Made by a program: the position numbers and the translations under genes
The notes under the pieces: generated by a model
Told to the model about the DNA's origin: nothing
The model's input: the letters and a program-made list of their open reading frames with translations, nothing else
Database searches by the model: none
Shown here: positions 11,339 to 22,596 of the stretch, one piece after another
Numbering within the stretch: the first letter of the stretch is position 1
Layout of the letters: each line of letters opens with the position of its first letter
DNA from: Pelagomonas calceolata
Taxonomy: Eukaryota; Sar; Pelagophyceae; Pelagomonadales; Pelagomonadaceae
Length of the DNA stretch: 64,000 bases
Assembly: GCA_918797485.1 (NCBI GenBank)
Contig: CAKKNE010000003.1
Span: 620,001-684,000, forward strand
Direction of reading: 5' to 3'

Positions 11339-13154
11339 AGTTGCCCGGGGCCGATGCCCAGCGCACCACATAACATGGGGCACCATGACGCCTTGCCAAG
11401 CGCCAAACGGCAAGCGATGCATTACGCTGCTGCGGCGATTGATTGCTGCTCCGTACGCAAAGTGAAGCCAAGAAACGATGCAGGACACCACCACTCTCTA
11501 AAAAATGACGCGAGCTGACTGCGGCCAAGCGGGCTCTCGAGGGTCACACCTCGTCAGCCGTTGACCCCCGCCACTGAAATCGCGCTCGCTGGCGAGCGAA
11601 ATCGCTCATCCGGGTGTTGCGGTTTCAAGGGTTGGATCCGCGCCTGGTTCAAAGAGCAGTCACCTCTATTGCGTTTTTGAGAGATGGAGGACGTCTCCTA
11701 CTCGATGACGGCGAGCGCTGGCGCGTTCTGTCCGCCCGAGACGCGAGCTTCCATCACGCAGCTTCAATCGACAATATAGAAACAAATACCACCGCCGAAA
11801 GTCTTCCAACGGCTCTCGATACATCATGAAAAATAATTCATGCAAGACTTGAACTGGGAAGTAGTAAGCGCCATCAGAACCACTCGAAAGAAAGTTCAGG
11901 AGCCGCCGATCTACATCACAAAAAACTCTTTTCTTTATATAATCGCGCGGTACCGCAGTTACGGCGAGGCCTACTGGCGGGGTAGAAGGGCGCTCGAAGA
12001 CGACCAAGGCCATGCCATCGTCGCGACGGCGCCTCACGCACCACGCCCTCCGCCTCTCGCCGATATGCATCTACGCGACGAGGCCGCCGAACGCGATGAG
12101 CACACCAAATGTTCGCGAAGCCGCTCTGGCAAATGATCACCGGCAGGCCGTGAACGCGAGGTGACTTAAATAGTCGGATCTGCGAGCCATGCCCCGGGAC
12201 GGCGGCTTTCTGCGCGAAGTCGCGGCCCGCGACAAACTTGGGTCCCAGCAAGCCGGGGACCTCTACCTACCTGTCCTGGGCGCCGGAAGACATTTGCGCC
12301 GATTTCGGGTACGGCACAGTCGTGAGCCAAAGTTTAGCACAGAGGGCAAGGACAACCTTTGTGAGCTAGCAGTGGGGACCGGCGTCCTCAAATTCAAGCT
12401 TTGAACAAACCGCAGGACTCGCATAAAAACGTTCGAGAGAGCTCACCTTGAAGACGTCGCCCGCGCGAGCGCGGAGCTGGGCGACTTGGAAAAAGTGACA
12501 CGTATTGCGCGTCGCCCCAGCCTCGCGAGGCGCGCGCTTCACGAGGTCTTCATGACACACCTTTCCGACGCCTGACAGCGCGAGAGTCTACGAAACCGCC
12601 GTGAGAGCGAGCTCGGCCGGTCGCCGGCGCCGCGCGACGCTGTAGCGGCCGAGCCGCGCCCGTGCGCCCGTGGCCGTCGACGCGAGAGCTGAAACGGTCG
12701 CGCGTCGAACTGTCGTGAGAGCGGAGCGACCCTCGCGCCTCCTTCGCCGCATCGGCGCGACGGTTTCGCGCACAGGTACAGAAGAAGCACACAAGCGACC
12801 ACGAGACGGGCGGCGCTGCAGCAACTCTTGAGTCGCTGCAGCTGCTCGTCGAAGCACCGGGTACAAAATCGACGTCGTCAATTATCTTTATTGAGGAGGC
12901 CTTCGCCGCTCTGAGACGCGCACGCGCCCTCTACCTTTCCTCGAGCGGCCTTGCGAGGCGACGGCCGCGGACGTCGAGACTCTCGGTCGCCGTCGCCGCG
13001 AGAGGTCGCATCGGTCGAACGAGAGCCTTTTTGAGGTACCCGGCCGCTCGGCGCTCGTGACCCGTTGACAGCGCCGGGCCATCGAAAGTTGCCGTCGCGC
13101 GCAGGCACAGGAAGAAGGCACGCATACCAAAAACAAAACAAAAAAGAAAAAATA

Positions 13155-16100
13155 ATGCGTGTCGTCCTCTTCTGCCTCGTTGTCTCTGCGAACGCGCTCC
13201 CAGAAGCGCACCTCCGCGGCCGCGTCAAGGACCACCTGCGCGACCGCGACCTGAGCGTCCCCGAAGACGCCAAGAACCACTACGCGAACACCGACGCGTC
13301 CTCCGATGAGATCTCGGCAACGAACTTGGAGGAGGGGCGGCCGCCTCGGGCTGCGCCGCCTCTTCGGCCTCGCGTCCATCAAGGGCACGCTCTCCCACGA
13401 GGGCGCGTCAAAAGACATCAAGTCAAAGGCCGAGACGGCCTACGCTACGGGCGGCCACGCGCGGCCCGTGCTCGAGACGGAGGTCTCGCCGCGGGACCAG
13501 GACACGGTCTCGCAGCACGAAACTCAAGGCGCCGACGCCGCGCTCGCCGAGCTCGCGGACGCGCACAACAAGGGCGGAGACGCCATCGACGCGGCGGCGC
13601 ACGGGGATGGCGACCCGGCCGCGTCCATCAAGGGCACGCTCTCGCATGTCGAGGACGCGCCCCAAACTATTACGTCGGAGGCCGCGGCCTTCGACACTGA
13701 AGACATCGAGGGCGTCGCCGGCGAGGGCGAGGCGCTCTCTGGTTCGACGGCGCGCAACGCCGCGGCCGAGATGGTCAAGAGCAGGCTGGCGACGCAGACG
13801 ACGCGGCCGGCCTACACTGCGCGACACGACGCCGGATCTGCATCACAACGGCGTCTTCAGACCTGCGACTCCGGCCAAGTCCCGGACTGCTCCGGCGTCT
13901 GCTGCCCAGCGAGTTGGATCGGCGACGGTGTCTGCGATGATGGCAATTCCGGTTGCGACTTCAGATGCGAGGATAACGACGGCGGGGATTGCGGCCCGCT
14001 GCCAACACCTTTCCCGACTGCCGAGCCGACGGTGGCTACGCGGCCGGAGCCGTGCGTGTGCAAGGCTTCGTGGAGCAACACCGACTGTTCTACTATTCAG
14101 GAGGGATGCCCGGCGGAAGGCTCAGAGTGCGAGACGGTTTGGGGGTACCGCTGGTGCGAGGTGGATCCGTCGGAATGCTCCTCGGCGAAGGAGCATGGTG
14201 ACTATCATTACATAGAGTGCGACGATACGAACGTGGCTACGCGGCCGGGCCGTGCGCGCGTGCCTTGACACGTGGAGCAACGCCGACTGTACTACTATTC
14301 AGGAGGGATGCCCGACGGGCGCCGCGACGGCAGCCCCTACCGCTGGTGCGAGGTGGATCCGTCGGGTGCTCCACGGCGCTTCCGTATGGTGACTACTTAC
14401 ATAGAGTGCGACGATACGAACGTGGCGCCGCCGGGCATTGCGTGTGCCTTGACACGTGGAGCAACGCCGACTGTTCTACCATTCAGGAGGGATGCCGACG
14501 ACGGCGCGCGCGACAGCAGCCCCTACCGCTGGTGCGAGGTGGATCCGTCGGGTGCTCCACGGCGCTTCCGTATGGTGACTACTATTACATAGAGTGCGAC
14601 GAGACGAACGTAGCTACGCCGGAGCCGACGGCCGCGCCCGACGCCGCGCCCGACGCCCAAGCCGTCGCAGCCGCCGACGGCGTGCCCGACGGTGGCTAAG
14701 CGGCGGCCGTGCGCGTGCCTTGACACGTGGAGCAACACCGACTGTTCTACTATTCAGGAGGGATGCCCGGCGGAAGGCTCAGAGTGCGAGACGGTTTGGG
14801 GGTACCGCTGGTGCGAGGTGGATCCGTCGGAATGCCTCGGCGAAGGAGCATGGTGACTATCATTACATAGAGTGCGACGATACGAACGTGGCTACGCGGC
14901 CGGAGCCGTGCGCGTGCCTTGACACGTGGAGCAACGCCGACTGTACTACTATTCAGGAGGGATGCCCGACGGACGCCTGCGACGGCAGCCCCTACCGCTG
15001 GTGCGAGGTGGATCCGTCGGGTGCTCCACGGCGCTTCCGTATGGTGACTACGCCACATAGAGTGCGACGATACGAACGTGGCGCCGCCGGCATTGCGTGT
15101 GCCTTGACGTGGAGCAACGCCGACTGTTCTACCATTCAGGAGGGATGCCCGACGGACGCCTGCGACGGCAGCCCCTACCGCTGGTGCGAGGTGGATCCGT
15201 CGGGTGGCCTCGGCGCTTCCGTATGGTGACTATCATTACGCGAGTGCGACGAGACGAACGTAGCTACGCCGGAGCCGACGGCCGCGCCGACGCCCGCGCC
15301 GACGCCAAGCCGTCGCAGCCGCCGGCTTACGTGCTCCGACGGTGGCTAAGCGGCCGGCCGTGCGCGTGCCTTGACACGTGGAGCAACACCGACTGTTCTA
15401 CTATTCAGGAGGGATGCCCGGCGGAAGGCTCAGAGTGCGAGACGGTTTGGGGGTACCGCTGGTGCGAGGTGGATCCGTCGGAATGCCTCGGCGAAGGAGC
15501 ATGGTGACTATCATTACATAGAGTGCGACGATACGAACGTGGCTACGCGGCCGGAGCCGTGCGCGTGCCTTGACACGTGGAGCAACGCCGACTGTACTAC
15601 TATTCAGGAGGGATGCCCGACGGACGCCTGCGACGGCAGCCCCTACCGCTGGTGCGAGGTGGATCCGTCGGAGTGCTCCACGGCGCTTCCGTATGGTGAC
15701 TACGCACATAGAGTGCGACGATACGAACGTGGCGCCGCCGGGCATTGCGTGTGCCTTGACGTGGAGCAACGCCGACTGTTCTACCATTCAGGAGGGATGC
15801 CCGACGGACGCCTGCGACGGCAGCCCCTACCGCTGGTGCGAGGTGGATCCGTCGGAGTGCTCCACGGCGCTTCCGTATGGTGACTACTATTACATAGAGT
15901 GCGACGAGACGAACGTAGCTACGCCGGAGCCGACGGCCGCGCCGACGCCCGCGCCCGACGCCCAAGCCGCTGCAGCCGCTTACGGCACGCCTCGACGGTG
16001 GCTAAGCGGCGGCCGTGCGCGTGCCTTGACACGTGGAGCAACACCGACTGTTCTACTATTCAGGAGGGATGCCCGGCGGAAGGCTCAGAGTGCGAGACGG

Positions 16101-18375
16101 TTTGGGGGTACCGCTGGTGCGAGGTGGATCCGTCGGAATGCTCCTCGGCGAAGGAGCATGGTGACTATCATTACATAGAGTGCGACGATACGAACGTGGC
16201 TACGCGGCCGGAGCCGTGCGCGTGCCTTGACACGTGGAGCAACGCCGACTGTACTACTATTCAGGAGGGATGCCCGACGGACGCCTGCGACGGCAGCCCC
16301 TACCGCTGGTGCGAGGTGGATCCGTCGGAGTGCTCCACGGCGCTTCCGTATGGTGACTACTTACATAGAGTGCGACGATACGAACGTGGCGCCGCCGGAG
16401 CATTGCGTGTGCCTTGACACGTGGAGCAACGCCGACTGTTCTACCATTCAGGAGGGATGCCCGACGGACGCCTGCGACGGCAGCCCCTACCGCTGGTGCG
16501 AGGTGGATCCGTCGGTGCTCCACGGCGCTTCCGTATGGTGACTACTATTACATAGAGTGCGACGAGACGAACGTAGCTACGCCGGAGCCGAGCCGACGGC
16601 CGCGCCGACGCCCGCGCCCGACGCCCAAGCCGTGCAGCCGCCGACACGCCTCCGACGGTGGCTAAGCGCCCGGCCGCGCGCGTGCCTTGACGTGGAGCAA
16701 CACCGACTGTTCTACTATTCAGGAGGGATGCCCGGCGGAAGGCTCAGAGTGCGAGACGGTTTGGGGGTACCGCTGGTGCGAGGTGGATCCGTCAGGAATG
16801 CCTCGGCGAAGGAGCATGGTGACTATCATTACATAGAGTGACGATACGAACGTGGCTACGCGGCCGGAGCCGTGCGCGTGCCTTGACAGCGTGGAGCAAC
16901 GCCGACTGTACTACTATTCAGGAGGGATGCCCGACGGCGCGCGCTGCGACGGCAGCCCCTACCGCTGGTGCGAGGTGGATCCGTCGGGTGCTCACGGCGC
17001 TTCCGTATGGTGACTACTGCCACATAGAGTGCGACGATACGAACGTGGCGCCGCCGGCATTGCGTGTGCCTTGACGTGGAGCAACGCCGACTGTTCTACC
17101 ATTCAGGAGGGATGCCCGACGGACGCCTGCGACGGCAGCCCCTACCGCTGGTGCGAGGTGGATCCGTCGGAGTGCTCCACGGCGCTTCCGTATGGTGACT
17201 ACTATTACATAGAGTGCGACGAGACGAACGTAGCTACGCCGGAGCCGACGGCCGCGCCGACGCCCGCGCCGACGCCCAAGCCGTCGCAGCCGCCGACGAC
17301 GTCTCCGACGGTGGCTAAGCGGCCGGAGCCGTGCGCGTGCCTTGACACGTGGAGCAACACCGACTGTTCTACTATTCAGGAGGGATGCCCGGCGGAAGGC
17401 TCAGAGTGCGAGACGGTTTGGGGGTACCGCTGGTGCGAGGTGGATCCGTCGGAATGCTCCTCGGCGAAGGAGCATGGTGACTATCATTACATAGAGTGCG
17501 ACGATACGAACGTGGCTACGCGGCCGGAGCCGCGCGCGTGCCTTGACACGTGGAGCACCGCCGACTGTACTACTATTCAGGAGGGATGCCCGACGGACGC
17601 CTGCGACGGCAGCCCCTACCGCTGGTGCGAGGTGGATCCGTCGGAGTGCTCCACGGCGCTTCCGTATGGTGACTACTATTACATAGAGTGCGACGATACG
17701 AACGTGGCGCCGCCGGAGCATTGCGTGTGCCTTGACACGTGGAGCAACGCCGACTGTTCTACCATTCAGGAGGGATGCCCGACGGACGCCTGCGACGGCA
17801 GCCCCTACCGCTGGTGCGAGGTGGATCCGTCGGAGTGCTCCACGGCGCTTCCGTATGGTGACTACTATTACATAGAGTGCGACGAGACGAACGTAGCTAC
17901 GCCGGAGCCGACGGCCGCGCCGACGCCCGCGCCGACGCCCAAGCCGTCGCAGCCGCCGACGACGTCTCCGACGGTGGCTAAGCGGCCGGAGCCGTGCGCG
18001 TGCCTTGACACGTGGAGCAACACCGACTGTTCTACTATTCAGGAGGGATGCCCGGCGGAAGGCTCAGAGTGCGAGACGGTTTGGGGGTACCGCTGGTGCG
18101 AGGTGGATCCGTCGGAATGCTCCTCGGCGAAGGAGCATGGTGACTATCATTACATAGAGTGCGACGATACGAACGTGGCTACGCGGCCGGAGCCGTGCGC
18201 GTGCCTTGACACGTGGAGCAACGCCGACTGTACTACTATTCAGGAGGGATGCCCGACGGACGCCTGCGACGGCTTGGTGCCTCAAAAAAAAAGTTTTTTT
18301 TTTCGACTCATTCCTGAAAACGGCCCCAGAGACGCCGTGCACGCGTGGAGCGGCCCCGGTGTGATGTTCGGCTAG
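13155..18375 (+). CDS. Secreted Cys-rich protein with Notch-like (LNR) module and ~19 tandem modules
   Basis: Starts at 13155 with a signal peptide (MRVVLFCLVVSANALPEAHL). A charged propeptide-like region has two LASIKGTLSH / AASIKGTLSH motifs. Near 13860-13995 is a module resembling a Lin-12/Notch repeat (WIGDGVCDD...CDFRCEDNDGGDC). From ~14036 come tandem ~60-residue modules with the Cys pattern CxCLDTWSNxDC, TIQEGC, YRWCEVDPSEC and DYYYIECD, in three types (A, B, C). C-type modules end in a Thr/Pro-rich spacer (PTAAPTPAPTPKPSQPP). One frame shift lies near 13330 at GGGG, and many small indels split the modules between frames from ~14240 to ~17060; the last part, 17029-18375, is continuous for over six modules. 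The array ends in mid-module at 18272. Likely a cell-wall or extracellular adhesive protein (inference). Confidence 0.65.
14036..18272 (+). repeat. Higher-order tandem repeat, ~660 bp (A-B-C) x about 6.4
   Basis: A-type units start near 14040, 14700, 15355, 16010, 16670, 17330 and 17990, giving a period of 655-660 bp. Each period has three ~200-bp submodules. A carries CPAEGSECETVWGYRW; B and C carry CPTDACDGSPYRW; C adds the Pro/Thr spacer. Copies are almost identical apart from small indels. The last copy is cut in its B unit at ~18272. Confidence 0.9.
18284..18303. repeat. A10-G-T9 self-complementary tract at the array breakpoint
   Basis: Ten A, one G and nine T lie a dozen bases after the repeat array stops. 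The tract can form a hairpin and marks the junction between the array and the transposase-bearing segment. It may belong to a transposon end, but no matching right end was found. Confidence 0.6.
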
Positions 18376-18494
18376 ACTCGATGCCGAGACGATCTGGGCC
18401 GCGGCGTGAACGCGTTTACGCGTCCAAGCGCGCGGATAACGCTGGTCCTGCTTGATGCAGTGCGCCGCACGTACTCTACGGATGCAGCGGAACG

Positions 18495-19564
18495 ATGACG
18501 TTTGGGCGCCACTACCGTCGGATACTGGTGCTGCACTACTACCAGAGCGGCCTAGGCTGCAAGAAGCTCGCGCAGCTCACTGTTCCGCCCGTGTCCTACT
18601 CCACGGTCCGGCGGATCATCCGACGGTTTCGGCGGTACGGTGACTACGATACGCCTGCCAACAGCCGGCGTCGACGCGCCGGCCTCATTCCCAGCGATCG
18701 CGTCGATTGGCTCGTCGCCTTTCTCAAGGAGCGGGACTGCACGCTGTACCTGGATGAGATGGTGGAGCAGCTGCGGGACCAGTTCGGCACGACGTACAGC
18801 ACGTGGTCGGTCTGCCGCGCGCTGCTGCGGCGCAAGATCACTCGCAAGAAGATCAGCGTCATTGCGGCGCGGCGCAACGTTTTGGAGCGCGCGGTCTTCA
18901 AGGCGAACATGGCCAAATACGGCCCGCACCAGCTCGTCTTCATCGACGAGACGCGCAAGGAGCCGCGGACGCTCAATCGGCGCTACGGCCGGGCAAGAGC
19001 CCGGGCGCTGCACAGCCTCCCGTTCACGCGCCACGCGAGCGGCTACTCCGCGCTCGGCGTGCTCACGGTCCGGGGCATGATTGACTGCGCTGTGACGGAC
19101 GCACGCGGCGTCGACGCCGAGACGTTCATCCGGCATCTCGCCGAACACGTCGTGCCGCGCGTCGCGCGGCGTCCTCGTAGCCGCCTCGCAGTCTCACGGT
19201 GCGCGTCCCGCGCAGGCACCTGAACCCGTTCCCCGGAGACCGGTCGGTCGTTGTCCTGGACAACGCCTCGGTGCACTGGGACGACCGCGTCCGGCGCCTC
19301 ATCGAGGGCGAGGGCGCGATCCTCCTCTACCTGCCCGCCTACTCGTACGACTTCAACCCCATCGAGATGGCCTTCAACGAGGCCAAGGCCACGCTCGAGC
19401 GCCTCCACGGCACCGACCGCGCCTACCTCGAGGCCATGCCTGAGGAGGCCCTTAGGCAGGCGCTTCTCTCGATCGACTCCGAGAACGCCGCCGCCTACAT
19501 GCGCCACTGCGGCTGGCGCGCGACGCCCTTCCTCCCGGGGCTCCTCGACGAGGTCTATATGTAA
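18495..19564 (+). mobile_element. Tc1/mariner-IS630-like DDE transposase gene
   Basis: DNA transposon. The first frame (18495-19223) has an N-terminal helix-turn-helix region (GLGCKKLAQLT, STVRRIIRRFRRYG), then the DDE domain with the first catalytic Asp in QLVFIDETR. The second frame, ending at 19564, supplies the second Asp (SVVVLDNASVHWDD) and the third acidic residue in YSYDFNPIEMAFNEAKA. A frame break lies near 19190-19200. A short intron there is possible but no clean GT-AG pair in the right phase was found, so the copy is probably damaged or contains a sequencing indel. No convincing terminal inverted repeats or TA duplication were identified. The element sits against the truncated end of the Cys-rich repeat gene. 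Confidence 0.8.
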
Positions 19565-19766
19565 GCATTTTTGTCTGTTTCCGACTTGGGCGCGGCGGTC
19601 TACCGCGGGACGCGGTGCCCCTCAGGAGTCGAACATGAACGTTGTTATACAGTCAGGTGAGAGAGGGGCGGGCGCTTGTCGCCGCCGAAGGCCCTTTTGG
19701 CTCCCCTCGCCGCCCTTGTGGCGGTAACGAGCGTCTCCGCCGACGACGCCCTCGGCCGGCCGCGCC

Positions 19767-21842
19767 CTAAGCGTCGGCCGCGGCGACCTCCGCGGCCGCG
19801 GCCGCGTCGGCGTCGGTCGGCGGCGCCGGAGGCGGCGCCGCGGCCGGCGGCGCCGGCGCCGGCAGCGCGCCGCCGGCGGCGTAGTGGCCGCTCGAGCCGT
19901 AGTAGTGCTGCGGCGGGAAGGCGAAGGGCGTCGTCGCGGCCGAGTAGGGCGCCGCCGGCCAGAAGCCGGAGCCCCCAGGCGTCGCCGGCGGCGCCGTGTT
20001 CTCGGCGCCGGCCGCGGGCGCGCCCAGGGGCGGCTTCTCCGTCCCGACGGCGGGGGGCTGTGCCGCCGCCACGTTGTGCGTCGGCGACGCCACCCCGGTG
20101 AGGCTCGTGCGCCGCGCCGGCGCCGGAGCCGTCGCGCCGTCGGTCGCGGGGGGCGGGCCGCCGGGGGTCGTAGTGGCGCCCGCGGCCGTGTCCGTAGCGG
20201 CGACGGCCGGAGCCGCCGTCGTGGTCGCGGGCGTGGGCGGCGGCGGCGGTCGAGGCGGCGCGGCGCAGATGTAGGGCGGCGGCGCGCCAGGGTACGGCGA
20301 GGGCGGCCACGGGCTCCCCTGCGGCGGGTAGCCCCCGAACGCCCCCGGCGGCGGCGCGAACGGGCTGTAGCCCGGCGGCGCGCCGTAGCCGTAGCCCCCG
20401 GCCGTCCAGTGCGGCGGCGTCGCGTGCGGGTGCGGGCCGCCGTAGGGCGACAGGCCGCCGGGCGGCGCGCCGGCCGCGGCGTGCGGCGGCGGCGGCGGCG
20501 TCGCGGTCGCCGCGGTCAGCGCCGGCGTGCCGGGCGCCGCGCCGTGCGCGCCCGGCGGCGTGCCAGCGGCGCCGGCGCCCGGCGGTAGCGCGTGCGGCGG
20601 CGGCGGCGGCGCGTAGGCGTAGTGCGCGGGCGGGTAGCCCAGCGGCGGGCCGTAGCCGTAGCCGCCGTAGGCCCCGCCGAAGGGCGGCGCGTAGCCGTAC
20701 GGCGGGTAGCCCGGAGGCGCGACGGCGTGGAACGGCGGCGGGCCGCCCGGCGCCTGCTGCTGGGCCTGGGCCTGGGCCTTGACGATCGCCGTCGCGAGCC
20801 CCTGCATCTGGTCGGTCGCATGCGACGCGCCGCCGACGCCCTTCTTCTTCTTCGTCGCGCTGCCCTTGATCCCGAGCGCCGCCAAGTCGTCGACCGTGGG
20901 CAGCGGCGCCCCCGGCCTCAGCACGAAGCCGTCCGTCGCGACGTCCCTCTCCAGCAGATCCTCGAACACGTCGGCCCGCGCGTCGTCCTTCTCGAGCAGC
21001 TCCCTAATCCGGAAGGCCGCGGCCGGGTCGATCGACGGCAGGTCCGCCGCGGCCCACCTTTCCGAGTCCTTCGACGCCTCCGAGAGTGCGAGGACCCAGT
21101 CCGTCCGCTCCTTCCGCTCCGCCCGCTTCTCTTCCCCCGTCTTCGCGACGGGCTTCGGCGCCAGCGCCGCGGCCAGCGTCGGCGCGGCGACGGCGCCGGC
21201 GCTGGTCAGGCCCGTCTCGTCCACAAAGGCCGCCACCGCCGTCGCGGGCGTCGCGACCCAGACCACCTTGCCCTCCTTCCGGTCGAGCTCCACGAGATCG
21301 GCGCTCCGTCCGACCACCCGCACGCGCACGAGGCTCAGCTGCTTCTTCGTCGCGCCGGCGACGAGACCCAAAGTGTCTCCGGCCACATCCGCCGCTTTCA
21401 TCAGGTCCTCGAGCCTCACAGATCGTACGCCGCTCTGCTCGTCGAGGACGACGCACGTCCAGGGGATCGAGCGCGTCCGGGGGGGGTCCAGCGGCGCTAG
21501 CGTCCAGCTATTCCCGCCGCGCGCCATCGTGCACTTCACGACGACGGCGCACCCCTTCGTCCGCTTCTCCAGCGCCTTGGCCGCCGCCTCGGCCTTCTTC
21601 TTGGCCGCCGCCAAGGCGCGGGGGTCGTCGAGCGCCTCGGCGTCGGACGCCTCGGCGTCGGACGCCTCCTCTTCGAGGGGCTCCGCCGCAGCGTCGTCGC
21701 CAGCGGCGCTTGAGTCGTCGCCGTAGCCGTCGTCGAACTCGCCCGCGCAGTCTTCGGTGTCGGTGATCGTTCTAGCCCGTTTTGGCGCCGCGGCGGCCCT
21801 CGCCGCGGGTGGTCTGCGGTCCGTGGGCTTGGTTCTAGCCAT
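19767..21842 (-). CDS. Pro/Gly/Tyr-rich low-complexity protein, 691 aa
   Basis: Start MARTKPTDRRPPAARAA at 21840-21842. The N-terminal basic, then Asp/Glu-Ala region (EEASDAEASDAEALDD) leads to an ordered segment of ~130 residues (CAVVVKCTMARGGNSW, IPWTCVVLDEQSGVRSV, KEGKVVWVATPATAV) that may fold like a small beta-rich reader domain. The C-terminal ~350 residues are low complexity with repeated GYPPYGYAPP-, GYGYGPP- and APPPPP-type motifs, a composition typical of phase-separating RNA-associated proteins. No known family was recognised. A nuclear or RNA-granule role is inference from composition. Confidence 0.65.
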   Translation of the reverse strand: MARTKPTDRRPPAARAAAAPKRARTITDTEDCAGEFDDGYGDDSSAAGDDAAAEPLEEEASDAEASDAEALDDPRALAAAKKKAEAAAKALEKRTKGCAVVVKCTMARGGNSWTLAPLDPPRTRSIPWTCVVLDEQSGVRSVRLEDLMKAADVAGDTLGLVAGATKKQLSLVRVRVVGRSADLVELDRKEGKVVWVATPATAVAAFVDETGLTSAGAVAAPTLAAALAPKPVAKTGEEKRAERKERTDWVLALSEASKDSERWAAADLPSIDPAAAFRIRELLEKDDARADVFEDLLERDVATDGFVLRPGAPLPTVDDLAALGIKGSATKKKKGVGGASHATDQMQGLATAIVKAQAQAQQQAPGGPPPFHAVAPPGYPPYGYAPPFGGAYGGYGYGPPLGYPPAHYAYAPPPPPHALPPGAGAAGTPPGAHGAAPGTPALTAATATPPPPPHAAAGAPPGGLSPYGGPHPHATPPHWTAGGYGYGAPPGYSPFAPPPGAFGGYPPQGSPWPPSPYPGAPPPYICAAPPRPPPPPTPATTTAAPAVAATDTAAGATTTPGGPPPATDGATAPAPARRTSLTGVASPTHNVAAAQPPAVGTEKPPLGAPAAGAENTAPPATPGGSGFWPAAPYSAATTPFAFPPQHYYGSSGHYAAGGALPAPAPPAAAPPPAPPTDADAAAAAEVAAADA

Positions 21843-22229
21843 ATTACCCTCGCCTTCAGTCGTCTTCGACGCGCGCGTCCCGTAGCGGTGCATCCGGGCG
21901 GCCAGAGTGCGCTGCAGCAGACAGAGCGGTCTTGCAGGCTGGAGGTGCCTCGCGGCCGTCCAAACGCGTCCACGGGTGCTGGGACGCCCGCCCCGGACGC
22001 CTGGAAGGAGACCCCTGCGACGTTTGCAAATTTTTTTTTTTTTTGGTGGGGGGCTCTTTTTATCTGCAAATTGCTTTAGCTACGCTTGGTTTACGCGGAC
22101 CAAATACGGGGGGAGGGTGCAGCTGCTAGGCAAGCTGAGCGCGGCGAGGGGAGGGGGGAGGCAAGGGTGCGCCGGCGCGTTTGATTTCATGTCACGGAGA
22201 TGGCGATGCATGCCCGCGTGCAAGCTTCT
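21843..22229. other. Intergenic region
   Basis: 387 bp between two minus-strand genes. It contains a T-rich run (about 15 T, from ~22028) followed by a G-rich run. No gene, RNA or GCTAG element seen. Confidence 0.4.
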
Positions 22230-22511
22230 TCAGTACGAGCCCGGCGGAGCTCCGGGACCGGGCGGCAACTCCCACCCACCGGTCACGGGCGCGTCGAAGT
22301 TAAAGTCGCGCGGCATCGCCGGCGGCGGCGGGATCGGGGCCGACGCAGATCGCTGCAAGTCGGGGACCGGCGCCCAAAGAGCACGGAGCTCGGCAAGCGA
22401 CATCTGGGGCACGTCGACGAGGCGAACCTGGCCAGAATAGAGCGGCTGGAAGGCGGCCGCCGGGTTCGCGGAGACTTGGGGGAGCGGCGGCGGCGGTGCC
22501 TGCGCGGTCAT
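22230..22511 (-). CDS. Small Pro-rich hypothetical protein
   Basis: The clearest reading begins at ATG 22509-22511 (MTAQAPPPPLPQVSANP) and gives 93 aa ending PPGPGAPPGSY. The middle (YSGQVRLVDVPQMSLAEL) looks ordered. A palindromic introner-like segment (22500-22596) abuts or overlaps this start. If it is an intron, the protein instead joins in phase to an upstream frame ending FGDRVPSG, whose own start codon I cannot find. Product unknown. Confidence 0.45.
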   Translation of the reverse strand: MTAQAPPPPLPQVSANPAAAFQPLYSGQVRLVDVPQMSLAELRALWAPVPDLQRSASAPIPPPPAMPRDFNFDAPVTGGWELPPGPGAPPGSY

Positions 22512-22596
22512 CGCGTGACGCGCGTCGATGGCGCATCGGCGGCGTCGACGCCCCACGGCCACGCCCACGCCATCGACGCGGCGCGTCTTGCTCGAC
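22500..22596 (-). other. Candidate introner at the 5' end of the small Pro-rich gene
   Basis: 97 bp beginning GTCGAGC and ending CCGCGCAG, containing the inverted pair CGTCGATGGCG ... CGCCATCGACGCG seen in the other introners. Splicing would be phase 0. Whether it lies in coding sequence or in the 5' UTR is unclear. Confidence 0.45.

Larger units (their letters stand above)
9708..13154. other. Gene-poor 3.4-kb region
   Basis: No convincing protein-coding gene. Open frames are under 135 codons, overlap on both strands and lack recognisable domains. The longest are a minus-strand frame at 11666-12070 and short plus-strand frames at 11186-11518 and 12189-12404. The first part is richer in A/T than the flanking genes. 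At 9828-9890 there is an alternating purine-pyrimidine tract with GCGTGTACATACACGC, able to fold back. A GCCCGC-GCAT-GCGGGC hairpin lies near 10971-10990. Diverged internal duplications suggest old repeat DNA. The last ~250 bp are the 5' region of the next gene. Confidence 0.5.

Noticed and set aside
11666-12070. 134-codon minus-strand frame in the gene-poor region
   Set aside because: No recognisable domain, competing frames on the other strand and no promoter element; too weak to call a gene.
13575-13600. CGCCATCGACGCG inside the Cys-rich protein gene as a possible introner
   Set aside because: It is in frame, encodes GDAIDAA and no frame break or splice-site pair surrounds it.
18272-19650. 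Terminal inverted repeats for the transposase element
   Set aside because: The best shared word between the two flanks is TTCGACTC, too short to define transposon ends.
19676-20101. Plus-strand frame with a signal-peptide-like start, opposite the Pro/Gly/Tyr-rich gene
   Set aside because: It starts with TTG, turns into Arg/Pro low complexity and is a shadow of the long minus-strand gene.
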